Assembly (NCBI RefSeq): GCF_016808095.1
Contig: NC_068975.1
Coordinates: 26,525,501-26,589,500 of the forward strand
Length of the DNA stretch: 64,000 nt
From: Vigna angularis
Lineage: Eukaryota; Streptophyta; Magnoliopsida; Fabales; Fabaceae
Direction of reading: 5' to 3'
Both the position numbers and the translations under genes were made by a program. Of this stretch, positions 32,901 through 45,406 are shown piece after piece (position 1 is the first letter of the stretch; every line of letters starts with the position of its first letter). A model generated the notes under the pieces. That model saw nothing but the letters and a program-made list of their open reading frames with translations. It ran no database searches and had not been told where the DNA came from.

Positions 32901-35900
32901 GAGGTTATATACAGCATAACGCTTAGTTTCAAGCATTGCATGTATTCTTCGATTAATGTGTAAATATTAAGATTTTCATTACACTTCCATTCAAACTTTA
33001 GGATAAAGCTTCTAGATTTAATATTGTTCATAATCAGAAATAAATATTATACACTTAATGTATATTGATTTGATATTTGATTTTGAGGAAACTGAATATT
33101 CTCTAATCATGAGTTATTATATACAATATTTCTGTATAAACCAATTGTGCAGTGTCACTTAGACACACTGTTTCAACATCATATGTCCATGTCTTCCTTT
33201 TCATTTAACAAATATATACGCTTTTGTCAACATAGCATGGATACATCTAGGGAATGATATATAGATCAAACCTATTGTTCAGGAAACATATAAATTCTTG
33301 AAATGGAATATTTACTTTAAATATCAAATTACTTATGACAGTTATAATAATGTAGCTTAAAGCAAGTTGGCTTTGTAATCTACTTTCTTTTGTAATTTAC
33401 TTTGTTACTTTCCTTTCTGCTACAGAGACAACCCTAGCTTTGCTTCGGCACCCTGATTACTGTATCTCAGCGTATTCATCTGTAAGTGATTTTAGAATTG
33501 AATCTATAGTCTTCTAGAATTGCATGATACTATAGCAGACACCACAATTTGGGATTTGTTTGGATAAACTTCTTCATAAACACTTTTAGGATTATAAAAG
33601 AAAAAAATAAAATAAGTTTCTGCTTGTTAAAAATAATTTATGCAAAATTGAAATCGTAGAAGTTTTTTCATATTAGCTTCTCTAAAAGATGACTTTTTAA
33701 GCTGTATATAAGCTAATTTTAGCTTATGCCACAAATCATTTCACTTTCTTGCTTTAAAGTTTTTATAGAGAAGTTTATCCAAATGAACTCTTAGTGTTAT
33801 TGTTTTGTTAAATAAATCATGTTAATTTTTGTTGCTTAATACTATGATAGATGAAACTGTGATACACCACATCCCACTTTAATATTCTCATTCTCAAATT
33901 TAAAAGCACATGCTTAACAGTGTCCTTACTTAGGGCACTGGTTAAAGAATCATATGTAGAAAGTTTAGCATTTAATGTTTCCGATGCATTGAAGTATTAT
34001 TTTGAATAAATTGTGTATGCTTAACTATCCCTTAAAGGATGTTAGCATAGGTCCCAAATTTAAAAGAAAGTATCGAAGTGGCTAGAGAGCTTAGTTTAAT
34101 GTTTTAAAATTGTTCCCTTTTATGCTGAGAAAATATAAGCTTTATGTTATACTATTTTTATTTTGTCGCCAAAATAATACTTTAATAAAAGCTATCGGTG
34201 AAGTTGATTGTATACACTAGAATACAATATTTATTTAGTTTGAGATTTTGACCATGTATAAAAAATCTTTCAAGAGTATATATAATTTCAATCACACTCT
34301 ATATTCACCTTCCCTAAAACATTTGCTGCTATAAAGCTAACACTTATATTCTTAGGAAGAAATAGGGATGAACCGCAATTACCAGATTGAACACTGCAGT
34401 ACATTGAGGGTCTGTCCCTTCCAATTATAATTTTCTCTATAAATGACAAGATCCCTTTTTCTCTAGTTTTCATTTTATTATACATGTGGCAACCTTCAAT
34501 CATCGTAACTAAATAGTGGGTTATCTAACAATAACCTCCTAAAACATTCACCTCAGCCTCGGGGTAGAGGACCATCTAAATGCCACTGTTAACATAATTA
34601 CTCCAGAGTCACATTGAATTATAAAAATTGTCTTTCTCTTTTCATCTCAGTAAGAGATGCAATGACAACTGTGTTTGTCATTTATTACTATGTAATCTCC
34701 ACGACTATCAATTGAAAAATATAGCTGGGTTAAAGACTCAGTCGAGTTAATTCAAAACTCTTCTTATTTCTCATAACATTAGTTTCCCCTAGAAGCACAA
34801 AATGGAGTCATGGTGCAGCGTCTAGTGAATTGACACCTTTTGATATTGCTCCATCCCGATTTTTTCTTGAATAGCATTAACAATACTACCAAACATAGCA
34901 ACTATACCGGTCTACCACTCCACTGTTGCTTCTGTACTAACTGGACTCTCATTCTGCTTTTGTATTTCATCAACTCATCTTACACGTCCCAACACGAAAA
35001 CAAAATAGGACGGGTTCTGTAAGTTCCTCATCTGGATTTCACCAGTAATGTGGCCAACAACTCTCAATCTCATATGAATTGCGCCCAGTCTTGTATGAAA
35101 CCCTCGAACATTCTTTTTACCAAATTATGACAAAAATATCACCCACATTATTGTGGACAATTCACATCAAATTGCCAGCACCTTGTGTTTGCAGCAGAAA
35201 CCACTGATTGTTACTGGATTATCTAACATTGACACTTGTGTAGGTGGACATAAAGCGGGGTATTGAAGACGGGGAGAAACGTTTTAATCAACTTTCAATT
35301 GAAGAGCGGGGAAAGTTTGATGAAGAAACTCTGGTCAATGTCAATAGTATAAAGAGACAAAGCACAAGAAGCCAGAGAGCTAATGGGTTCAGCAATGAAT
35401 ACATCGTGGTATGATTTTTGTTTTCCAGTAACTTGCTTATTTTATACTTATAATAAGCTGCATTCCCCACATGCATTTTTTGTCGTAAACAGAAGACAAA
35501 TATATTACTAGAGTACAGAGGGTACTCTATCCCCAACAAACAGTACAATAATATGAAACGGACAAATTCCAATTTGAATTTGTTTTTTACTAAGATTTCG
35601 GGACCTAATTGGATTAAACACCACGTTTTTCAACTCCTGCATAGGTTTTACTTCTCCATGTTTTAACTATTCACTTACAAGTAACTTAAAGAGTAGCGAT
35701 ACGTGATGAAATCATATTATTACATATTAACTTGAGTTAGGTATGAAGTTGAGGGGATTTCACCTTTGACTATTACATTTTAGGCACCTCTTACCTGTTT
35801 TAGTATCTTATTAACATCCATATCTACAAGAAAAACAATCGAAAAAATGTTGAAAATATTTGGCCTATGGAGAATTATAAGACGGAAGATTATAAAATCA

Positions 35901-36840
35901 ATCTGAACCAATGGAGAATCTTCTCATCTTTGTTAATCTTTCAAGACCCGTATTTCCATTCTGGTGGTTAGTAGACAAGCACAATTGAACCTGTTGACCT
36001 TTGTCTTAAAGAATTAAATTGTTTTTACATTTTCTAATTGTAAGTGATGCATACCGAATAAATTTGGATTTTTATACTTTTTTCTTTCTTTGCCTTTTCT
36101 TTTTCTTAATGTTGTTTGATTATATCAATTCAGTTTGTCACCCAGAGCAACTACGTAATAAATATGTAATAAAAATACTTCTTTCCTAAACATTTAGCGT
36201 AGTTAAAACAATTTTATGTTTTATCATGTAATATTGTTGATGTATTTGCTATAAGTATTGTCGTTTGTCTTATGACAGTTAAAATTAAAAAATATTGAAC
36301 ATATTTAATTTGTGGAATTTTTTTTGTTAAGCGATAATATTTTTTAATGGCTCAACCTGATGATTCAATTAATTATATAATTGGGTTGTGTTGGATTGAG
36401 TTTCTAGTTAAAAAGAGATAAACCCAGTTCAACTCAACTCATTTAATTGGGTTGAGTAAAAAGTTAGACCAAATTTGATTCAATCTGATAAGGGTGAAGA
36501 CTGAAGTTCCATGAGGACAGTTCTTAAATTTTTCTTGTAATTCATTTTATCAGATAACAATCTTGGCAGCTGCCGAAGGAGAGCATAAACTTCCTACCAT
36601 CAATGGAAGTGGAAACTTGAAGGACGCTTTACAGAAACTTGCATCCATTCCATCGAGCAAATTATTGGTAAGATCAATGTTAATCTGATAGTTCTTTGTA
36701 GATATTGTTGGTTAAATGACATCACTGTGTGCTTTAATTACTTACAGGCAGTTGAGGTGTTATGGACACCCCAGAATGAGAACGATACTCTCTCAGAACG
36801 GGAATTACTTGAAGATTACCCACTTTTGCGGCCATTGTAG
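29972..36840 (+). CDS. FLAP1: FLAP1-like plastid membrane protein (DUF1517), 6 exons
   Basis: Exons: 29972-30580, 32451-32553, 33426-33481, 35244-35408, 36554-36667, 36748-36840; all GT-AG, 379 residues in total. Residues 1 to ~50 form a plastid transit peptide. A hydrophobic helix at about 80-100 ends in SAFAA-SGGRMGG, the start of the mature DUF1517 region. A Ser run (~107-119), a Tyr/Pro/Gly-rich stretch and a second helix (SFFFILAGFMAFVLVSGFL) follow. The C-terminal half is the conserved DUF1517 domain (LGMGRTLQRDLNRIAEVADT, then TLALLRHPDYCISAYSS, then AEGEHKLP). In Arabidopsis the homologue (At1g54520) affects non-photochemical quenching under fluctuating light. Its closeness to XRN4 and the rubredoxin is conserved. 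A second ATG lies two codons downstream. Confidence 0.9.
32020..32100 (+). pseudogene. Degenerate copy of FLAP1 exon-1 3' end inside intron 1
   Basis: The segment GTTTCTAGGCCTTTTTTCAG onward aligns with the last ~75 bases of exon 1 (from GTTTCTGGCTTTCTTTCGGA at about 30510). Shared strings include AGGGTAGTGT, CTTGCTGC versus CTTACTGC, AAAATACCATCGT versus AAAACCACCGT, and TCTTCAA versus GCTTCAG. Identity is roughly 75% by eye. It contains a TGA and a frame shift, so it cannot replace the exon. It is preceded by TTTTTCTTTCAG, a splice-acceptor-like tract. Confidence 0.65.
33482..35243. other. FLAP1 intron 3, long, no recognised element
   Basis: A 1762-bp intron. The region ~34280-35200 is less AT-rich than the rest and reads on the minus strand like possible old coding DNA, but no domain could be recognised and no open frame exceeds about 70 codons. 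It may be old transposon sequence. Confidence 0.3.
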
Positions 36841-38300
36841 ATTGTGATGACATTCTTGCGTTCTGCTTCTGGCCTTCCACAGCTATGAACTGAAACTGTG
36901 TTGTAATTGCATAGTTAGGGATCATCTTCAGGATTGAGATTGTCCTGCTACTCAATGTGCAAGGCAATTCTCAGCTCCCGCCACAGTCAGTAATGACGTT
37001 GAATCGCTCACAAAGGTTTTACTATCAAATATTGATGAAATTAGTTGTAAAAATTACCACTAGGATCTACTCTAAAGAATATGTATAATATTATAGAGAA
37101 TAATTCTATCACTGAAATCTGAAATAGTTGCCCTTTCTGTTTAGAAATTGCTCTGCTTTTAAATTCTGTGAACTTTTCCACAATTGTTACGTGCAAGACA
37201 GTATATAATAATACATTAGTTAAAAGCTTTGAAGTTTGGCAAGTTGTGATTATAGAATAGAATAGTATAAAAATGTTCAATGTATTATTATTATTATTTT
37301 GGTATTGCTGTAGACTGAATCCATTATCTAGTTGGATGAATTATTAGTTTTTGATCTCACAGTATAGCTGCTTTATAATGGATTTCACTCCTGACCGACA
37401 CAACTGCTCAATCATCATTCTGGAGACATTTATTGACGCCTTGCCAACATCTCATAAAATAAGAGTTTGTTTTAATATATATACACACACACAATTATTC
37501 AGTTTAAATCGACATGATTTTTCACGTAGTTATTAACTTTAACATATTGTGAGTGTGATGCTTTTCTTATCATGGATAAATTAAATATCACTTTTCACAT
37601 ATCTTTTAAAGTGATTGTTGAAAAGTAATAATAATTATAAATGTCAATTATTGAATGAGAAACAACGCGTTCTGATTGAATTCAGTAAAATGAATAGCAT
37701 ACATAAAATCATAAATAAAACATACTAAAGAATAACACTAATTAATGTCAGTGAAAACAAACCGTATATTTGTATTTCAGTAATTTTTCCTTACACTTTG
37801 ATGATTTTTGTAATTTTCTTTTTTTTTTGTCATGACCTTCATATGATTTTGACTAATATTATCAGTCAGTCAACGTCCTATTATGTTCTGCCTTGTGATA
37901 ATTGAATACATTCCATTGAATTGTTGGAGTTTTCCCACATGAGTCAAAAGTTGCAGGGTCAAAGAAAATATAATAGTATAAAAGAAAGAAGGAAATTATA
38001 ATATTTTACAAATTAATATTAGAAACTTTTAATTCTTCATAGTTAAATCTTGAGTTGTGATTTTTTATTTCTCAAAATGTTTTAGTAGAGAAAAATTTCA
38101 GAGAAAAAATATTTTTAAATGTAAATAGTAAATTACTTACTCTATTCCTTTTAAAGTGGTGGGATATTTTATCTTTTGATTTCTATTTATCTATTATTTT
38201 AATTATTTTTTCAATTATACCTTTTTTTCCACCTAAATTGAAAATGTGTGTACACATATATAAACATGTAAGTAAATGCTAACTATAATAGATTTATTTT
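36841..38300. other. FLAP1 3' UTR and AT-rich intergenic DNA
   Basis: The first ~300 bases are the likely 3' UTR of FLAP1. The rest is AT-rich with an ATTATTATTATTATT run near 37286 and no supported gene. Confidence 0.45.
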
Positions 38301-38308
38301 AGATTTAC

Positions 38309-38895
38309 GCTGTGTTCACTTAGGGGTGATTCATTGTTTATGTATTATTGTGAGTGAAGAATAGAGCAGAAAGTCGTGTTCACTTGGAGGGAAATGTGCG
38401 GAAGGAATGAAAGAGAATTGCGGGATTCACTGCTTTTGAGTTACCCGCTAAGCAAGCAAGATTTGAAAGGATGACAATTCAAAAATCTGATGTGCCCTCT
38501 ACATTTTGCTAATTCCACTTTCAATTTTACATCTTTAATATAATTGATTCTAACTAATAAGCATTGATTCCAAGCATTATAAATTCATAAAAGAAGTTGG
38601 CTACACTGTGCACTCACGAGTTTACTAAGTTACTGAAGTGAAAGTTGCAGAGAGATTCCTGAGTCTGATGAGCTTACTTTAATAACTAGGGGTATTTTGG
38701 TAATTTTTACTTTCTACCAATTAAACATATTTTTTAAATCTGTCACATCAATTAAATCCTACGCTAATTTTCACAAACTTTACTTCCAAATCCACTCAAA
38801 TAAACAACAAAAAATTTACCCTCAAATCTCCTCAAATTCATTCAATCACTCTCTCCCAAATTATCTCCTCCAAATACCCTCAAGTGAACAAAGCT
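38309..38895. mobile_element. Non-autonomous DNA transposon with GTTCACTT termini
   Basis: The left end reads GCTGTGTTCACTTAGGGGT. The right end is ACCCTCAAGTGAACAAAGC, its reverse complement with few mismatches. A second copy of the left terminal motif (CGTGTTCACTTGGAGGGAA) lies 60 bases inside, so the left terminus is duplicated or one element sits in another. The right third is G-poor and C-rich on the + strand. No ORF for a transposase is present. A clear target duplication was not found. Confidence 0.6.
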
Positions 38896-38899
38896 TTAG

Positions 38900-39428
38900 G
38901 AAAAAAAAAGTGTTTCCCGTATAAGTCAAAAAGCATATTGTTTCTAATCTTACCCCCAAAAGAAAAATATTTATTATTAATATTTTAATTCTTAAACTAA
39001 TAGGGAAACCAATAAAGTAATGTAACTATTAATTGATTTTAAAATTTGTAAGAAATATTATTTAATTATGCAAATTAGTAATGATCAAGCTAATCTTCAA
39101 AAAATTGAAAATTTCAATAGAAAATTTCAATATGAATGAGGTTACTTGATAAAAATAATCTCTGATATTTAACATTTTATCTAGTTGTATAATGTTTACA
39201 TGTGATGGGAACAATTTGTATAGCGAAGAGAGTGTTTGTAATCTCTACCAAATCCAATAATTGGTTGAATTAGTGACGAAGATGCTATAAATATGATTAG
39301 TCTCTAATTAGTAAATTTGAAAACACGACAAGACAAAAAAAAAATTAGAGCATTTCAAACGAGAGTTATCTTACAAGATTTTTTATTAATAATTTTTTTA
39401 ATCAGGATCATGCAAATATAAATTTCTT

Positions 39429-39506
<78 letters not shown>

Positions 39507-40660
39507 GCAATAATTTCGAGGGAAAAAAACTAAATTGCTAAAACAACACAGCTTTAGAACAGATAAAGTACTATAATCTAACGGAAATTTTAAAATATAT
39601 TACAATTATAAACAAATTGAATGTTTTCAACTAAAATAACTTTTTTAATAGGATGAGTTAATTACAAATATTTTGCATTTAGAAACGAAAGGAATACTCC
39701 AACAGCTATAATTAGGTTTTATTAATGAACTAAGTCTGTGCAGAATCTTTGTATGGGTATGTATGATAACTTTATTTCATTGGTGTTAATTCTCTATCAT
39801 CACTGTAACATTTTCTTAAGAAAAAAAAGAAGAAAACGATCCAAATAGAAAAACTAAAAAACAATTTATTGAGTTGAATTAATTGTTATACTTTTCAAAG
39901 CAGAGTGCATAAAGAAATGGCAAAGAAAAAAGTTCAGAAACCATCCCATTGGCCAACCACAGTGGGAACTCACACGCCAAACAGTATGAACAAACCAAAC
40001 TCGAGAAAAAAAGTAACAAATAATTGATTGCAATGTCATTTGTCAATGTCCCTTTAGTCCCTTCAACTCCATGCACATGAAAAATCAATCACGTTTCTCA
40101 CTTCAAATACTAATTTTTGACAGATGTGTATATAACACAGGGAAATGAGAGTAATTACAAAGAAACAGCTAATACTTAGTTTATCTACTTGGAATTTAGA
40201 GCTTCAGTTTGGGTTGGATTGAAAGGTATTAGTATGGAATAAGTTTGATGTTTAGGAATGAACCAAATAAAGGGTAATTGACTAACAAATTGACAGTCAC
40301 CAATTTGGGTTGAATTTCTACGCGCATTTAAGTTGAATTTGCACACTCAATTATTGTAGTCGTATATAGAAAAACAGAATACAAGCGATTCTAGTAATTG
40401 TTTCTATTAAACGACTTCACAGAAGTGCATAGACTTGAGAAATTGCTATTAAACTCAGTATCCCCTCACCCAAAAAATCTGTCATGTTCTGAATATACGA
40501 CACTGTGATGCATATTGACAAGTTTGTGTAAGAAAATGTTTTTGTATCTATGTGGGGAAATTGAAATTCCAAGAAAGGAAAAAGTGGGGGTGTTGCAATC
40601 ATATAGCCTCTAGAATTGTATGTACATAATGCACAAAAGAATTCAAGGACTGTGTCATAG
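38900..40660. other. Intergenic DNA with a long (TA)n run
   Basis: AT-rich DNA without a supported gene. A pure (TA)35 run is listed separately. The segment just before 40663 is the 3' UTR region of the WNK gene on the minus strand. Confidence 0.45.
39435..39504. repeat. (TA)35 microsatellite
   Basis: A perfect TA dinucleotide run of 70 bases. Runs of this length are self-complementary, extrude cruciforms easily and are highly variable. Confidence 0.95.
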
Positions 40661-40662
40661 AA

Positions 40663-43600
40663 TTATATATCCACAGCATCAACGGGAAGGGAAACTGTTC
40701 TGTATGGAGTGTCTCGAAGTGACCCTGTGTAAAAACTCTTGGCAGTAGCCCTAATAATACCTTCTTTGTGAGAACACATCACCTCACAATTTTGGAGACT
40801 TTGGATGTCCAAATTGGAGTGGCTCTTTTGGATTAGAGAACGGTAACTGGAATCATAATCCCAGAAATTACAGAGGGGTTTCAAGTGAATTCCATTTTTC
40901 ACTCCGTTTACTGTTTCTGTCAATGGTAGCACAATGCCTTGTTCTGTTTTGTGGACTTTGTTACTAGAATGTGAAGAAGATTTGGCTGCTGCACCAAACC
41001 TTTTATCCCTGAGATCCCTTGACTCCATTTGGAGTTTTGCTTTGAGCCATCTCAGTTCTTGTTGAACCTCTATCTCATATTCACTCCCTGAACCAGGACA
41101 TAACAAACTGATAGTAGACAAATAATTCCCAGATAAACTTGGTGGGGGGTTTCCTGGATCATGTGCAAACTTGTTTTCCAAAACACCCTTTCCTTTGTCT
41201 TCTGCCAATACTGATTTATCTAGCTGTTCATATTGCTCATCAGAATGGCTTTGATCAGACTCTACTGAACTCAGTTCACAACTTTCTTGATGATTCCATA
41301 GCTCCTGATAGTGCTGGCTCTCCGGTTGGTTTGATTCAATAGATGTGACTGTGTCCCCTCTAACATGATTGTCATACTCAGATGGGAATGTTATCTCCTC
41401 GAACCGGCCATGCATCGAAGTACAACCATGCCTACAGCATTGAGGAAGCTGAGAGTTCTTTCCAACTTGATTATGTGAATGAAAATCCATAATACTCCCA
41501 CCAGAAGCATCATTAGACACACAATTGTGACAAAAGAAATTGTTTACAAAATGGTTAGGTTCTTCAATTCCTGGTCCTGGTTTCCATTCAGGTACCAAGG
41601 AAGCAATTTCCCCATCTATCATATCAGCTATGCTGGTAACATCCTGATCAGTAATGTCAAGTTCTGCTACCATTTCAGTTGCTACACTTAATGCTGTGTC
41701 CATCTCTATGTCAAATGGGAAATAAATATTTCGAATATGTCCTGCCATACAAATAAATCAAATTATCAAACTTAAATTCCATCCTAATATATACAAGTTA
41801 TATGGGATGAAGTACCAAAACAATAGAGGCAACATTCCAACCTTCTTTGTCTGCAATTCTTAATCTCAAGAAAATTCCACCATCATCTTTCTTCTTTCCC
41901 TTGATGCTTATGTCAACATCTTCTTCGGACGCTTCATCATCATCACGGCACTTGAAAAGTTCAATTCCATTAGGTTCAATCTCAACCGGATGAGAAATCC
42001 AGTCTCCTTCATATTCAAAGCAATTTGAGTGTTCAGTACTCATGTTACTATAGCTTCGGTGAAGATTAAAAAATGGCTGATGGATAATAGGACCCTTGCC
42101 ATCAAATGCTCCACTCTCCACAGGCCCCAAATCATACTCATAATCATCAATCTGAAGAAAAGGATCATCTAGAAGCTCCCTTGCAGAGAGCCTTAGAGAC
42201 ACTGTTGCCAGACATTTCTCAACAAATTCTCGCACTTCTGGATCTTTCACTTTATACAAGGCTTCTGGTTTCTTCCCCTGGAAATGTAAAATTCCGTTTA
42301 TAGCTTGCCACTCCTGAAAAAATCACTTATTTAAAGAGAGAGAGAGAGAGACAAAGAGAGAAAGTAATCTTACAGAAATAACTTTCTTGTAGATTTGCGC
42401 TGGATGACTACATTCACTATAAGGATATTCAAATGTAACCATTTCTAACACACACATCCCAAAGGAATATATGTCAACTAATTCGTTATAGGATTCTTCA
42501 TAAACTTCTGGTGCCATGAATTCAGGCGTTCCTGTGGAAATACAGAAGTGACAGATAAAACTCTAATTAGCACTGCTGATCCTAAATCATCCCCTAATTA
42601 CCTTAACAACACCAGCCAAAAATCACACGCTTTTATATGTTACTTCCATTTTTCAAAAGGTAGCATCCATGAACTGAACTAATCGCAACCGGAGTTAGAA
42701 TTGGTCAGGTTTTTCTTGTTAGGTTCTTTTATATGACATGAAATAGACATACCTACACAATGAGCAGCATGAGACTTGCGCAGAATTGCTGCCAACCCAA
42801 GATCCCCAATCTTAACTTCCCCTTGGTTTCCATTCACAAAAATATTATCACATTTTAGATCTCTATGGATCACAGGTGGATCATGGCTATGAAGATAGTG
42901 AAGCCCTCTCAGGATCTGTCTACACCAATGCTTCACAGCCCTAATGTTAACTCTTTTGTGCTTTTGTCTATACCTATCGTGATGATTAAAATAAATAAAA
43001 CAATAATACAAGTTCTCAAAAAGCACAAAAAGGTTAAGGATCATATATACATGTAATGTAGAGGAGGAGTAGAAGATTGAAAATAGAGGGAACTCACTGC
43101 CTAAGGGTGCCAGAAGTGAACATTTCAGTCACAAAGTTGATATTCCTATTAGCAGTATCAACCCAAGACGTGTAAAACTTCATTATGTTTTTGTGCTTCA
43201 GCGTTTTGAGAAGATGAATTTCACAGTAAAGCCTCTCGAGATCTTCGGGACTCTGCAGAAAATCATACAACTTGACTTGGTTCCAAGCAACTTCAATCCC
43301 TTGATACTCATCAAATGCTCTATACCTGAATCAATGGAAATCCAAAATAAATGAACAAAATTTCAAATGCCCAGTTCAACAAAAAGCCAGAGAAAAATCC
43401 AAGAGGATCCTCAGAACTGGACCAAACCAAACAACACCCAAAAAATTGGGAATTTGCGAAAGATAAGAAATGGGAGCAAAAGGGTTTGGCTGAAATATTC
43501 ATACACTGTCTTGGAAGCTCCTTTGCCGAGGATTTCATTGTACTGCAACCAAAGAAAAAACATGATGAAAAAGTGAAGGGATAATAAGAGAAATAGAGAG

Positions 43601-43701
43601 AAAAAAGAGAAGAAAGAGTGTATTACTCTGCCGTATCTGCCAGTTGGATCAACTTCGACGAACTCCGAAAAGGCAGAGGAATCTGTTTGAAGTTCATTCA
43701 T
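40663..43701 (-). CDS. WNK (with no lysine) serine/threonine kinase, 7 exons
   Basis: Minus-strand exons: 43627-43701, 43505-43542, 43098-43325, 42753-42973, 42374-42531, 41842-42277, 40663-41741; GT-AG throughout, 744 residues. WNK hallmarks are direct: the strand-3 position reads VAWNQV (50-55), so Asn53 replaces the usual ATP-binding Lys, and the glycine loop has GKGASK with Lys36 taking its role. The catalytic loop is HRDLKCDN (150-157), the metal motif is DLG (171-173) rather than DFG, and APE is at 194-196. After the kinase domain a PF2/OSR1-C-like segment ([11 protein letters not shown], then [14 protein letters not shown]) spans the exon 6-7 junction. A long Ser/Glu-rich tail follows. 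Plant WNKs are linked to flowering time, osmotic and light signalling. The paralogue was not assigned (WNK4/5-like by tail). Confidence 0.92.
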
Positions 43702-44057
43702 TTCTTATTCTTTATGATTTTCTCTAATTTTCTTTCTCTCTTATCATCACATTTCTTCCCCTTCTTCCACACCGGAGACTCAAAACAATATTTTTACCAG
43801 TTTATCTCTCTACCAACCTATAATAAAAATAACATATTTATTAACTTTAACATGCATTTTCTTTATTCTTTTAATACAACCATAATATATAACAATATAT
43901 ACAATAACAATAAAAAAATATATAACAAAAATAAACTACTCCATTACTAAAAACAACTCTAAACATACTAATTAATGTTCATGCATTTACATTACAGTTA
44001 CAATTTCTTTTTCACATAGTGTACATTTAATAAAAAAAAATAAGGTACACATTTTTT

Positions 44058-44074
44058 TAATAATAATAATAATA

Positions 44075-44107
<33 letters not shown>
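44058..44107. repeat. Palindromic (AAT)n(ATT)n microsatellite
   Basis: Six AAT units run directly into about eleven ATT units, so the tract is an inverted repeat with a stem of ~18 bases and can form a hairpin on either strand. Confidence 0.85.
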
Positions 44108-45316
44108 GAGGAGAGAGACATGACAGGAGAGAAACTACAGAGTACCATTTGTTTGACGGTTTAGATTATGGAGCCACCCACCACGACATGACATTATAAA
44201 ATAAATAGCTTTTTCTTTTCTTTTTCTCTAAAATCCACGTCTATAAGATTTAACTTTATTTGACCCAACATTATTTTCTCAATTATAAAGTTTTTTTTAT
44301 CAAATACTGCACGTAATTATGTGTTTAAGATTTTAATTATCATTTAAGATATAGTTCGAATTTTTTATTCTTTCCTGACAATACGTAATTAGGACTTCTT
44401 TTCATAAAAAGTACCAGTTATGGAGTTTCTTTTATTTAATCTATTCCCTAAAAGATAAAGTCAAAATAACGTTTTGAAAAAGAGATATTCTTTAAGCAAC
44501 TGATAAATTGAAATAAATTTATTTGCTCAATCGTTTATAATTAAAGGAAATATTTATGTTAATTACAGCTATTTTTCCATGTACACAACAACAAAAAAGC
44601 CAAAAACAAATATTATTCTTGTACTTTTATGTTTATCTTTTTTATTATATTATTCGTCACATTTTCTTTTACTAATAGAGTTGGGTGTAATAAAAAGACT
44701 GACGTTTCATGATTTAATAAACTAAGGTTTAAAATTTTACTGGATAAAGTGTGTACGTTTGAACTGTTATTCAAATAATATTATATATTTTTGAAAGAAA
44801 TATAATAAAATGTAATTACATTTTTTTCTTAGAAAAATATTCAATTTTACGATTTAAATTTTACTTTTTCTCTAAAATCAATTTACGAAATGAGTTTTAG
44901 AAAGAAAAAAAAAGGGAAAAAAAAAATATAACTAATCGAACGGCCAAAAGAATAAGAATGTGCTTGACAGTTTGACATTTCTCTTTGAGAATGAAAAGTC
45001 ACAAGCAAAACTGATAATAATTGCTGATAATGTTTTCACCCTTTCGGCCTAGTGCCATTTATTCAATCACAATAACTTAAATAACACATTTAAACAATAA
45101 TTAATCCTCAATTTGTTTTTTTTGCTGAAGATGGAATACACGTATCAGAGTGAATGTGAAAGAAAAAAAATTGAGAAAAAAAAACAAGTAAAAATAAATG
45201 CCGTTAAATAAAAAAAACAATAAAACAATTATTTATTTCCCATAAAAGATTAACAGACTACAATTAAAGGGACTTTTGTGAAAAGGCTATGGAAGTGTCA
45301 TCAGCAGCGTACTAAA

Positions 45317-45406
45317 TGGACCTGGTTTCAACTTACAAAAATTATATATATATATATATGGACCTGGTTTCTCCTTACAAAAATTATATATATATATATA
45401 TATAAA
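45317..45406. repeat. Two tandem copies of a ~43-bp unit ending in (TA)n
   Basis: ATGGACCTGGTTTC, then (AACT or TCCT), then TACAAAAATTATATATATA occurs twice in a row. The copies differ at a few bases and in TA-run length. It looks like a recent local duplication primed by the TA runs. Confidence 0.8.
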
